A program made the translations under genes and the position numbers. Positions 1 to 7,320 of a stretch of 64,000 nucleotides of DNA are shown here, one piece after another. Every line of letters begins with the position of its first letter. The stretch's first letter is position 1. Below the pieces are notes generated by a model, which saw only the letters and a list, made by a program, of their open reading frames with translations, was not told the origin of the DNA and ran no database searches. This DNA comes from Chitinophagaceae bacterium (GTDB lineage: Bacteria > Bacteroidota > Bacteroidia > Chitinophagales > Chitinophagaceae), in assembly GCA_947452965.1 (NCBI GenBank), contig CANGEW010000003.1, forward strand, positions 62,001-126,000, written 5' to 3'.

Positions 1-884
1 TTTCCTCTATTTTAACAACGGCTCAACAATTTAAAGAGGTTTTACAGCGCCCCATCAAAAAAGTTCCATCCTTAAGAGATATAACCATCGTAAATCTTTT
101 TTACGAAAACTCAACCAGGACCAGAATTTCTTTTGAACTGGCTGAAAAGCGTTTAAGTGCCGACACTATTAATTTTTCTGCTTCGGGATCTTCTGTATCA
201 AAAGGTGAAACCTTATTAGATACAGTGAATAATATTTTGAGCATGAAGGTGGATATGGTTGTGATGCGTCATAGCGCCAGCGGGGCTCCTCATTTCTTGG
301 CAAAGCATTTGCCCAATACAGCCGTTATTAATGCCGGAGATGGCATCAATGAACATCCAACACAGGCTTTATTAGATGCGTTTTCAATTATCGAAAAAAC
401 GGGTTCTCTGCAAGGTAAAAAAGTGTTGCTGATAGGAGATATCATGCATTCTAGAGTGGCGCTTAGTAATATTTATCTGTTGAAAAAAATGGGAGCGGAA
501 GTGATGTTGTCGGGTCCACCTACCTTAATACCTAAACACACGAAGGAAGCATTTGGAGTGCAAGTAGAATATAATTTAAAAAAAGCTTTGCAATGGTGTG
601 ATGTGGCAAATGTATTGCGTATTCAACTAGAAAGACAAAATCAAGTCTTGTTTTCTTCTCTGCGTGAGTACAATATGACCTATGGGGTTACTAAAAAACT
701 GTTATCAGAAATAGATAAAGACATTATCATCATGCATCCAGGCCCAATAAACCGTGGTGTTGAAATTGATAGTGATGTGGCAGATAGCAATCAATCAATT
801 ATCTTAAAGCAAGTAGAAAATGGAGTGGCGGTAAGAATGGCTGTATTATATTTGCTTTCTGGTAGAAATGAATTCAATCATTAG
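1..884 (+). CDS. pyrB: Aspartate carbamoyltransferase catalytic subunit, 5'-truncated
   Basis: It condenses carbamoyl phosphate with L-aspartate to N-carbamoyl-aspartate, the committed step of pyrimidine synthesis, in the cytosol. The open frame runs in from the window edge (first full codon at base 3) and shows 293 residues. The family is about 305 long, so only a short N-terminus is missing. Visible motifs are the phosphate-binding STRTR (visible residues 37-41), SSVSKGET, HPTQ in the carbamoyl-phosphate site, and HPGPINRGVEI near the C-terminus, which contributes to aspartate binding. A GTG at 225 lies inside the conserved core and is not the start. pyrE lies 1.2 kb downstream. No regulatory chain (pyrI) is seen. 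Assignment is secure. Confidence 0.96.
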   Translation, partial: SSILTTAQQFKEVLQRPIKKVPSLRDITIVNLFYENSTRTRISFELAEKRLSADTINFSASGSSVSKGETLLDTVNNILSMKVDMVVMRHSASGAPHFLAKHLPNTAVINAGDGINEHPTQALLDAFSIIEKTGSLQGKKVLLIGDIMHSRVALSNIYLLKKMGAEVMLSGPPTLIPKHTKEAFGVQVEYNLKKALQWCDVANVLRIQLERQNQVLFSSLREYNMTYGVTKKLLSEIDKDIIIMHPGPINRGVEIDSDVADSNQSIILKQVENGVAVRMAVLYLLSGRNEFNH

Positions 885-903
885 TTGTCCTAAATTTTCT
901 TTG

Positions 904-1377
904 ATGCAACGTATCTGTCTTTTTCCTGGAACCTTTGATCCTTTTACACTGGGTCACAAAGATATTATTGACAGAGCTTTGCCTTTATTTGATAAATTAT
1001 ATATCGGCATAGGTACCAATGCCAATAAAAAACCAATGTTTACTGAGCAACAAAGAATTCAATGGATTAATGATATTTATACTGGTAATGACAAAGTGGA
1101 AGCAGTGATTTATGAAGGGCTAACGGTAGATTGTTGTAAAAAAATAAATGCGTCTTTTATTTTGAGAGGCATCAGATATGTGAATGACTTTGAGTATGAA
1201 AAGGCTATTGCAGATATGAATCGAAGCATTGCCGACAACATAGAAACGGTGTTTTTGACTTGCTTACCACAATATACTTCGGTTGCCTCTACTTTGGTCA
1301 GAGATGTAATCAAATATGGAGGAGATGTTTCAAAATTTCTTCCAGAACAAGTCAATGCTTCTCTTGCTAATCGTTAA
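904..1377 (+). CDS. coaD: Phosphopantetheine adenylyltransferase
   Basis: It transfers AMP from ATP to 4'-phosphopantetheine, the fourth step of coenzyme A synthesis. The nucleotidyltransferase motif FPGTFDPFTLGH lies at residues 6-17 and the C-terminal STLVR ATP-binding segment is present. I choose ATG 904 (157 residues, usual length 155-165, with the conserved core starting at once). An in-frame ATG at 868 would overlap pyrB by 17 bases and add 12 residues unlike the family. It follows pyrB closely and is probably cotranscribed. coaE, the last CoA gene, lies separately near 49.5 kb. It converges on the next gene with a 4-base overlap of stop codons. Confidence 0.93.
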   Translation: MQRICLFPGTFDPFTLGHKDIIDRALPLFDKLYIGIGTNANKKPMFTEQQRIQWINDIYTGNDKVEAVIYEGLTVDCCKKINASFILRGIRYVNDFEYEKAIADMNRSIADNIETVFLTCLPQYTSVASTLVRDVIKYGGDVSKFLPEQVNASLANR

Positions 1378-2003
1378 TTTTCTTTTAGAAATTGTTTTAT
1401 TAGTTCTTGAATAGTTCCATAAGTGTTACTTAATGGGATGTTCACATCGTTTACATGAAACCATTCCACAGCAGTAATCTCTTCTTCTAGTTGTGGCTGA
1501 AGAAGTTGACGGGTATTGCTATAAAAAGCAAACCAATGACCGATTTTTAATATGTTTTCATCATTCATTTGATATACATGATAAGTGTTCATGATTTTTT
1601 TTTGAAGTAATAAGTCTGTTGCGCCTGTTTCCTCTTGTATTTCTCTTTGGGCGCCGATTTCAGGTGTTTCGCCCTTTTCTAATTTTCCTTTGGGTAAATC
1701 CCATTTACCTCTTCTAAAAATAAACAGTAATTCCTTCTGCTGATTTTCGATAATACCACCCGCAGCTTCGATGATAGTATATTGTTTAAAAATAAAATCC
1801 TGTATTTCAGAAAAATTAGTTGTAAGAATCAGTGCTTTATCAATGTGGGAATTTTGAAGTTTTTGTAATATGACTTTGATCTGATCTTCGGAAGGATTTA
1901 AAAAAATAGAATCTGATGGGAGCGTATTGTTGATTTGGCTTTTTTCAGATATTGCTTCTTGGATTATTAAGGAGTTCTCATTAAAATAGATGGTGATTAA
2001 CAT
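1374..2003 (-). CDS. Nudix hydrolase with N-terminal extension
   Basis: A complete Nudix box (GKLEKGETPEIGAQREIQEE, followed by TG) fits the GX5EX7REUXEEXGU consensus, so this should be a Mg-dependent hydrolase of nucleoside diphosphates linked to another group. The substrate cannot be read from the sequence. The start at 2003 gives 209 residues. A longer frame to 2039 adds 12 residues and would run closer to the pyrE promoter. The first ~65 residues precede the Nudix fold and begin MLITIYFNENS, a strand-rich segment I cannot name. The gene is divergent from pyrE (73 bases between starts) and convergent with coaD. Confidence 0.85.
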   Translation of the reverse strand: MLITIYFNENSLIIQEAISEKSQINNTLPSDSIFLNPSEDQIKVILQKLQNSHIDKALILTTNFSEIQDFIFKQYTIIEAAGGIIENQQKELLFIFRRGKWDLPKGKLEKGETPEIGAQREIQEETGATDLLLQKKIMNTYHVYQMNDENILKIGHWFAFYSNTRQLLQPQLEEEITAVEWFHVNDVNIPLSNTYGTIQELIKQFLKEN

Positions 2004-2064
2004 GGTTAGTTCTTTAGTGATGTAAAAATAATCTTTCAAATTCAGATATGGAGTTACAAGTATT

Positions 2065-2072
2065 TATATTTG
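2065..2072 (+). promoter_or_regulatory. -7 element of the pyrE promoter
   Basis: TATATTTG matches the Bacteroidota -7 consensus TAnnTTTG exactly. It ends only 4 bases before the pyrE ATG at 2077, so transcription would start at or next to the start codon. The -33 element is weak: TTC at 2041-2043 with a 21-base spacer. Confidence 0.55.
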
Positions 2073-2076
2073 CAAT

Positions 2077-2715
2077 ATGACGAATGAATCAACCATTGCT
2101 GCAAAATTGCTTCATGTAGAAGCAGTAAAATTAAGTCCCAATCAACCCTTCACATGGGCAAGTGGCTGGAAAAGTCCTATTTATTGCGATAATAGAAAAG
2201 TATTGTCATTCCCCTATGACAGAGATTTTATTAAAAGCGAGCTTTGTAGTGTAATTTTTGAGCAGTTTCCTGAGGCTGATGCACTTGCAGGAGTAGCAAC
2301 AGCTGGTATTGCATGGGGCGCAATGGTAGCCGATCAATTAAAACTTCCTTTTTTGTATGTTCGTCCTAAACCTAAAGATCATGGCATGGGAAATCAAATA
2401 GAAGGAGTGGTTACAAAGGGGCAAAAAGTGCTAGTAATTGAGGATTTGATTTCTACAGGAAAAAGTAGTTTGCAAGTTTGTGAGGTATTAAGGAAGCAAG
2501 GATTGGATGTGGTTGGAATGGTTTCTATTTTTAATTATGGGTTTAGTGAGGCATCTTCAGCTTTTGAAGAGGCGGGCGTCAAATTGATTTCACTAACTAA
2601 TTATCCGACTTTGATTTCTTTAGCAGTGGATCAAAAAATTGTAAGTCAAGAAGATCAAGAGTTGTTAATGCAATGGAGGGAAAATCCCTCTACATGGGGT
2701 CAATCTATTTCTTAA
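2077..2715 (+). CDS. pyrE: Orotate phosphoribosyltransferase
   Basis: It joins orotate and PRPP to give orotidine 5'-monophosphate, the fifth step of de novo pyrimidine synthesis. The PRPP-binding signature VLVIEDLISTGKSS is at residues 118-131, and the flexible catalytic loop carries KPKDHG (98-103). The length of 212 residues is normal. The start is fixed by a perfect -7 element 4 bases upstream and by the N-terminal sequence. pyrB is nearby and the OMP decarboxylase gene is not in this window. Its stop overlaps that of the convergent lipoprotein gene by 4 bases. Confidence 0.96.
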   Translation: MTNESTIAAKLLHVEAVKLSPNQPFTWASGWKSPIYCDNRKVLSFPYDRDFIKSELCSVIFEQFPEADALAGVATAGIAWGAMVADQLKLPFLYVRPKPKDHGMGNQIEGVVTKGQKVLVIEDLISTGKSSLQVCEVLRKQGLDVVGMVSIFNYGFSEASSAFEEAGVKLISLTNYPTLISLAVDQKIVSQEDQELLMQWRENPSTWGQSIS

Positions 2716-3170
2716 AAAATACTTAGATTTTGTTTAGTGACAAAATCAATCGGAAAGGTTTTATTTATGGCCCCTTTATTTAATTTTACGGTTCCTACTA
2801 CTTTGATTACTGCATCTTTTTGAAATACCGAAACCACTGCATTCTTTAATAAATTTTTATTGTCCACATCTAATTGAAGTGGCACAACAAATGAGGCCCT
2901 GTTTGGTATAGGTAAGTTCATGAGTTGAGCAGAATGACCCACAAATGAATTGTTGATATAAACATCCAAATTGGTTTCTTTTATAACAAGTGATACATTG
3001 TTGGGATTAAAATATTTCAATTCGACATTTATCACTGAATGACTCAAGTTGATAGAATTAACCGAGACTTTTTCAATAGATAAAAACTCCGGCATTTTTA
3101 ATGGTGCACACGATGAGAAGATCAGCAATAATATGAGACAGATGATTTGTATAGTTTTTGTTATTTTCAT
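2712..3170 (-). CDS. LEA type 2 (LEA14-like) lipoprotein
   Basis: A 152-residue secreted lipoprotein. The N-terminus has a short basic region, a hydrophobic stretch and a lipobox ending at Cys21 (IFSSC). The mature part looks like the LEA14/WHy beta-sandwich: alternating polar and hydrophobic strands with the conserved phrase ELKYFNPNNVSL (NPN motif, about residues 51-62). In plants and archaea this domain is linked to desiccation. In Bacteroidota it is a common envelope lipoprotein of unknown job. It starts inside the stop codon of rlmB (TAATG, 1-base overlap), so the two are translationally coupled. Family call is fairly sure, function is not. Confidence 0.8.
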   Translation of the reverse strand: MKITKTIQIICLILLLIFSSCAPLKMPEFLSIEKVSVNSINLSHSVINVELKYFNPNNVSLVIKETNLDVYINNSFVGHSAQLMNLPIPNRASFVVPLQLDVDNKNLLKNAVVSVFQKDAVIKVVGTVKLNKGAINKTFPIDFVTKQNLSIF

Positions 3171-3937
3171 TAAACAAATCTTTGGCGTGAAACTTCATAT
3201 AAGATAATGCCAGTCGCCACCGAAACATTTAAGGACTCAAAATCCCCACTCATCGGTATTTTGAATGAAGCGTCGCAAATTTTCATTAAAGCCGGATAGA
3301 TTCCATTTTCTTCGCCGCCCATGATGATAGCGGCAGGCTCTGTAAAATCTAGTGTACTGATTTCTTTTTCTGCAGTCATTTCGCTTGCAAAGACTTTGAT
3401 TCCATTTAGGTGAAGTTCATCAACCGCTTTCATTAAACTATTTACTCTGCAAACCGCTATTTTTTCGAGTGCTCCCGCAGAGGTTAGTATAGCATCTTCA
3501 TTGAGTGATCCTACGCCTTTGTCTGGTATAATGATTGCGTGTACTCCAAAACAATAAGCGCTTCTGGCTATAGCACCGATATTTCTGATATCTGTAATGC
3601 CATCTAAAATAATAAATAGGGGTGTTTGGCCGTTTTCTACCACAAATGAAATAATCTGCTGTAAATCTTGGTATTGAATTTTTGAAATTTGACCAATACA
3701 ACCTTCATGATTGCTTACATTGAAACTATTTAGTTTTTCAATTGGAACTTTGTTGATAGGGACTATTTCTTTTGCTGCCAATGTTTTTATCTCGTCAATA
3801 ACAGGTCCATGGACATTGGATTGTAAGTAAATCCTATCCAGCTGTTTTCCTTCCTGCATGGCTTTGATTACCGCTTCTCTACCAATAATGAGCGTGTTTT
3901 TTTTGGGTCTTTGGTGTTGATGTCTGAAATTTTTCAC
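3170..3937 (-). CDS. rlmB: 23S rRNA (guanosine-2'-O)-methyltransferase RlmB (TrmH/SpoU family)
   Basis: A SpoU-type SAM-dependent 2'-O-methyltransferase that would methylate G2251 in the ribosomal P-loop. It has the N-terminal substrate-binding domain beginning LIIGREAVIKAM (17-28) and the three motifs of the trefoil-knot domain: DGITDIRNIGAIARSA (112-127), IIMGGEENGI (204-213) and NVSVATGIILYE (237-248). The length of 255 fits RlmB. A basic N-terminal tail (RHQHQRPKK) may bind RNA. It heads a two-gene unit with the LEA-like lipoprotein and is divergent from the HMG-CoA lyase gene. Other TrmH paralogues have similar motifs, so exact target is inferred. Confidence 0.88.
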   Translation of the reverse strand: MKNFRHQHQRPKKNTLIIGREAVIKAMQEGKQLDRIYLQSNVHGPVIDEIKTLAAKEIVPINKVPIEKLNSFNVSNHEGCIGQISKIQYQDLQQIISFVVENGQTPLFIILDGITDIRNIGAIARSAYCFGVHAIIIPDKGVGSLNEDAILTSAGALEKIAVCRVNSLMKAVDELHLNGIKVFASEMTAEKEISTLDFTEPAAIIMGGEENGIYPALMKICDASFKIPMSGDFESLNVSVATGIILYEVSRQRFV

Positions 3938-3972
3938 GCTCCAAAATTAGTCTTTAATTGGTTTAAGAGAAA

Positions 3973-3980
3973 TATATTTG
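3973..3980 (+). promoter_or_regulatory. Possible -7 element upstream of HMG-CoA lyase
   Basis: TATATTTG is a perfect TAnnTTTG match 43 bases before the ATG at 4024. No TTG at the right spacing is seen. A weaker TACTTTTA at 4011-4018 would give an almost leaderless message instead. Confidence 0.4.
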
Positions 3981-4023
3981 GACAAATAGTAAATTATAGT
4001 TTCAAATTTTTACTTTTACACTC

Positions 4024-4893
4024 ATGCTTCCGAATGCCATAAAACTGATAGAATGTCCACGTGATGCTATGCAAGGGTGGAGTCATTTTATTCCAACCGA
4101 TCAGAAGGTGGCTTATATTCAACAATTATTGGAAGTGGGTTTTGATACAATAGATTTTGGTAGTTTCGTTTCATCAAAAGCCATACCACAAATGGCTGAT
4201 ACCAAGCAGGTAATAGAGCAGCTGGATGTTTCTTCAACAAAAACCAAGTTATTAGCTATCATAGCAAACGAAAGAGGGGCAAAAGAAGCCCTTGAATATA
4301 ATGCAATTCAGTACCTGGGTTTCCCTTTTTCTGTTTCGGAAACTTTTCAGCAATTAAATACAAATGCATCCATCTCGGCAGCTTTTGAAAAAGTTAAAAA
4401 TATTCAAGCCTTGTGTGAGCATAACAACAAAGAATTAGTAGTTTATATTTCAATGGGTTTTGGTAATCCATATGGAGACCCATATCATGAAGAGATTGTT
4501 TTTGATTGGGTACATAAATTAACAGATCAAGGAGTGAAAATGGTTTCTTTAGCAGACACAGTTGGGCTTGCGAATGCAAAGCAAGTATATGCTGTGTGTA
4601 AAGAATTGATTCAAGGATTACCTCACATTGAAATGGGCGTTCACTTGCATTCATCAATCAATCATTGGAAGGAAAAGGTGGACGCGGCTTTGGAAGCCGG
4701 TTGCCTGAGGTTTGATTCAGCCATGAAAGGTATTGGTGGTTGCCCGCTGGCAGGAAATGCTTTAGTTGGGAATATGAATACCGAGTGGTTACTGAATTAT
4801 TTTAAAGAATTAGGCATACTGGCAAATATCAATGAAACTGCTTTCAATAAGTCATGTGATATGGCATCTAAATTGTTTCATGCATTCGAATAG
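4024..4893 (+). CDS. Hydroxymethylglutaryl-CoA lyase
   Basis: It should cleave 3-hydroxy-3-methylglutaryl-CoA to acetoacetate and acetyl-CoA, the last step of leucine breakdown. The fold is an HMGL-type TIM barrel. Visible residues are CPRDAMQG (11-18; the Arg-Asp pair matches the active-site RDG of the family), HLH (207-209, metal ligands), GGCP (238-241, catalytic cysteine loop) and GN (249-250). The Asp that usually follows the HxH pair is Ser here, and the Glu of the first metal-binding strand is Asp. Both changes look like the Bacteroidota subfamily, but activity is inferred. It is followed 9 bases later by the GSCFA gene, so the two form an operon. Confidence 0.85.
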   Translation: MLPNAIKLIECPRDAMQGWSHFIPTDQKVAYIQQLLEVGFDTIDFGSFVSSKAIPQMADTKQVIEQLDVSSTKTKLLAIIANERGAKEALEYNAIQYLGFPFSVSETFQQLNTNASISAAFEKVKNIQALCEHNNKELVVYISMGFGNPYGDPYHEEIVFDWVHKLTDQGVKMVSLADTVGLANAKQVYAVCKELIQGLPHIEMGVHLHSSINHWKEKVDAALEAGCLRFDSAMKGIGGCPLAGNALVGNMNTEWLLNYFKELGILANINETAFNKSCDMASKLFHAFE

Positions 4894-4902
4894 AAAAATT
4901 AT

Positions 4903-5880
4903 ATGGAATTCAGATTAGCGCATCATCCTAAAGAGTTTCCTCAAAAAATTCAGCATCAAGATTTACTTTTTTTGATGGGGTCATGTTTTACAGAACAAAT
5001 CGGCAAGAAGTTATCAGATCACAAATTCAGAATGATTGATAATCCCAATGGAATTTTATTTAATCCTATCAACATTGTAAACGCTTTGCGAGGATACATA
5101 CTAGGAAGAAAGTATTCAACCGATGACCTTTTTTTTCATCATGATCTTTGGGGTAGCTGGGATCATCATACCAGATTTTCGAGCATTGATCCACAACTCT
5201 GTGTTGAAAAAATAAATAATGAGCAATCTCTTGCAAATGACTTTTTGAAAAAAACGGGGTGGTTGATACTTACTTTAGGCTCTTCATTTGTATATGAGCT
5301 ACAAGAGGGGAAAGTCGTGGCTAATTGTCATAAAGTACCTACGGATAAGTTTGTAAAAAGATTAGTAGGCGCTGAAGAAATTGTCGCTAATTTTTCGGCT
5401 GTTTTTGAAGAGTTAAAAGTGTTTAATCCTGATTTAAAAATCATCTTCACCATAAGTCCAGTTAGGCATTTGCGCGATGGGTTTGTAGAGAATAATAGAA
5501 GTAAAGCCAATCTAATTCAAGCAGTTCATTCTTTAGTAGAAAAGTATCATCATGTCTTGTATTTTCCGGCATATGAATTGGTGATAGATGATTTAAGAGA
5601 TTATAGATTTTTTGCAGAAGACATGGTTCATCCAAACTATATGGCAACGAATTATGTATGGGAAAAGTTTATGTCATGTTGTATAGACGCTTCGGCTTTA
5701 CATCTCATGAAAGAGATAAATGTTTTAAATGCAGCCAAAGCGCATAGGCCCTTTAATCCTGAATCTCAGCAGCATCGGAATTTTTTGTCACAAAATTTAG
5801 ACAGAGCTGTTAGGCTTCAGTCCCAGTATGACTATTTGGATTTGACTAATGAAATTTCATTTTTTAAAACCCATTTCTAA
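4903..5880 (+). CDS. GSCFA domain protein
   Basis: A 325-residue protein of the GSCFA family, named for the motif seen here as GSCFT (residues 26-30). The family resembles SGNH-type esterases, with the Ser-Cys of the motif near the N-terminus and a late Asp-x-x-His-like segment (EDMVHPNYMA here) in the usual place for the rest of a catalytic site. The natural substrate is unknown. No signal peptide is apparent. It is 9 bases downstream of the HMG-CoA lyase gene and probably cotranscribed with it. Confidence 0.82.
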   Translation: MEFRLAHHPKEFPQKIQHQDLLFLMGSCFTEQIGKKLSDHKFRMIDNPNGILFNPINIVNALRGYILGRKYSTDDLFFHHDLWGSWDHHTRFSSIDPQLCVEKINNEQSLANDFLKKTGWLILTLGSSFVYELQEGKVVANCHKVPTDKFVKRLVGAEEIVANFSAVFEELKVFNPDLKIIFTISPVRHLRDGFVENNRSKANLIQAVHSLVEKYHHVLYFPAYELVIDDLRDYRFFAEDMVHPNYMATNYVWEKFMSCCIDASALHLMKEINVLNAAKAHRPFNPESQQHRNFLSQNLDRAVRLQSQYDYLDLTNEISFFKTHF

Positions 5881-5888
5881 TTTTTTTA

Positions 5889-5896
5889 TAATTTTG
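5889..5896 (+). promoter_or_regulatory. Possible -7 element before the 23-residue-repeat gene
   Basis: TAATTTTG fits TAnnTTTG and lies 32 bases before the ATG at 5929, just after the GSCFA stop. No clear -33 TTG. Confidence 0.35.
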
Positions 5897-5928
5897 TTGA
5901 ATCCATTTTTAATGTAAATAATTGTTTT

Positions 5929-6618
5929 ATGAAAAAGTTTCTTTCTTTTATCTTCTTTATTTTTTTGTTGGCTAATAGTTTTGCTCAAAAATTAAACAAG
6001 GTTACTATTTCTAATAATGGGAAAAACGTCATAATCTCTATTTTGTTAGATCAAAATGTGGTATTGAATATTTCACAAGATGGAGCCATCGCAGATTGGG
6101 GTGTTGACAAGTATGTAGATAGAAGAGCAGATTATTATGAAAGAAGCTTAGAGAAATTCGAAGGTAGGGTAGAGAATTATAAAGAAAATGATAATGAAGC
6201 TTACAAAGGAAAAATAAAATTCATAGGGGGTGTTCAAATAAAATATTTTGATTCTTTTGAAGATGAAATGCTAGTTGGAAAAATCAAGTCAATTGGAGCT
6301 GTGTCTTTTGATTATTACAATAAGTACGAGGAAGAGACATCGAAAGGTAAAATAAAATCAGTGGGATCTACCAATTTTACTTATTTCAGCCCTTTTGAAA
6401 ATGAAGCATACAGAGGCAAGATAAAAAATGCCGGAAATGCCGCATTCAGTTATTATAGTTCTATGGATGATAAAGCCTATGCTGGTAAAATTAAAACCAT
6501 GAATGGCGGACTCTTTACATATTATTCGTCGCAGGATAAAAATTTTCCTATAGGAGCGATGAAGGTAGGAAGACAAATTCAGTACATAAATGGCATTAGT
6601 TATATTGTAAGAAATTAA
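5929..6618 (+). CDS. Secreted protein with five 23-residue repeats
   Basis: I do not recognise this 229-residue protein by name. Residues 1-20 form a clear signal peptide ending FAQ. Residues 21-93 are a unique N-terminal part. From residue 94 there are five head-to-tail repeats of exactly 23 residues, each opening GKIK (94, 117, 140, 163, 186), then a degenerate sixth beginning GAMK at 209. Each unit follows the plan GKIK-x-hG-x3-F-x-Y-(Y/F)-x5-acidic, which suggests a beta-hairpin-per-repeat solenoid of the same period as MORN repeats, though the sequence is not MORN. No catalytic motif is seen. A periplasmic or surface structural role is a guess. It is convergent with miaE (4-base overlap). 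Confidence 0.75.
   Translation: MKKFLSFIFFIFLLANSFAQKLNKVTISNNGKNVIISILLDQNVVLNISQDGAIADWGVDKYVDRRADYYERSLEKFEGRVENYKENDNEAYKGKIKFIGGVQIKYFDSFEDEMLVGKIKSIGAVSFDYYNKYEEETSKGKIKSVGSTNFTYFSPFENEAYRGKIKNAGNAAFSYYSSMDDKAYAGKIKTMNGGLFTYYSSQDKNFPIGAMKVGRQIQYINGISYIVRN
6208..6552 (+). repeat. Five tandem 69-bp coding repeats
   Basis: Each 69-bp unit encodes one 23-residue repeat beginning GKIK. The units have diverged at DNA level, so they are old repeats held by protein structure rather than recent slippage products. Confidence 0.8.
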
Positions 6619-7229
6619 TGAATCCGATCACCTCTTACTTCGGCGCTATCCATTAGTTCTTTCTCGAATGCCAGCCATTGTGCCCATCTGTTTCGTACAA
6701 TTTTTTTATCGATATAATGTTCGGCAAGTGTAATAAATAATGTATAATGACCTGCCTCGCTTTCCATGAATTTTCTGTAGAATTTTCGCATGTATTCATC
6801 TTCTAGCCCTTCGCTGAGCCTTTTAAATCTTTCGCAGCTTCTAGCTTCAATCAATGCCATAATTAGCATTTGATCTAAGAACCTTTCAGTAGGACTGCCT
6901 CCTTTGATTTGGAAATCAATTAGCTTATTTACATAAATATCTTTTCTTTGTCTGCCTAATGGCAGATTGCGCTTTTTTAATTCTGATAATACCATTCTGA
7001 AATGCCCCCATTCCTCTGTAACAATGGGGCTCAATTCCTCTACCAGTAATGTTTTTTCAGGGTTTTTTTGAATAAGAGAAATACAGGTAGTGGCTGCTTT
7101 TTGTTCACAATATGCATGATCGGTAAGGATTTCTTCCATTTTGATCTCAGCAAGATTTACCCATCTTGGGTCGGTTGGAAGTTGAAGTCCTAGTATGTTT
7201 CTAGTATGCTCACTTAATTGGTCGTCCAT
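6615..7229 (-). CDS. miaE: tRNA-(ms2io6A)-hydroxylase-like diiron protein MiaE
   Basis: An oxygen-dependent nonheme diiron enzyme that hydroxylates the isopentenyl side chain of ms2i6A37 in tRNAs reading U-starting codons. The 204-residue all-helical protein carries two ExxH motifs that would bind the iron pair, EEWGHF (E73-H76) and ESEAGHY (E158-H161), with further acidic ligands in EIKMEE and EARSCERF. The opening LPTDPRWVNLAE is typical of the family. The gene is convergent with the repeat protein (stop codons overlap by 4 bases at TTAA). miaA and miaB are not in the window. Confidence 0.9.
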   Translation of the reverse strand: MDDQLSEHTRNILGLQLPTDPRWVNLAEIKMEEILTDHAYCEQKAATTCISLIQKNPEKTLLVEELSPIVTEEWGHFRMVLSELKKRNLPLGRQRKDIYVNKLIDFQIKGGSPTERFLDQMLIMALIEARSCERFKRLSEGLEDEYMRKFYRKFMESEAGHYTLFITLAEHYIDKKIVRNRWAQWLAFEKELMDSAEVRGDRIH

Positions 7230-7320
7230 AGTTCAAAAATAAAAAATGAATGGATAATTATTCAAGTTTTGGGGACCTTTCTTAACATTATTTTGTTTAC
7301 TTTAGAGTTTATTATTTATT

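Noticed and set aside
225-884. GTG at 225 as the start of pyrB
   Set aside because: The conserved STRTR and SSVSKGET motifs lie upstream in the same frame, so the gene is simply cut by the window edge.
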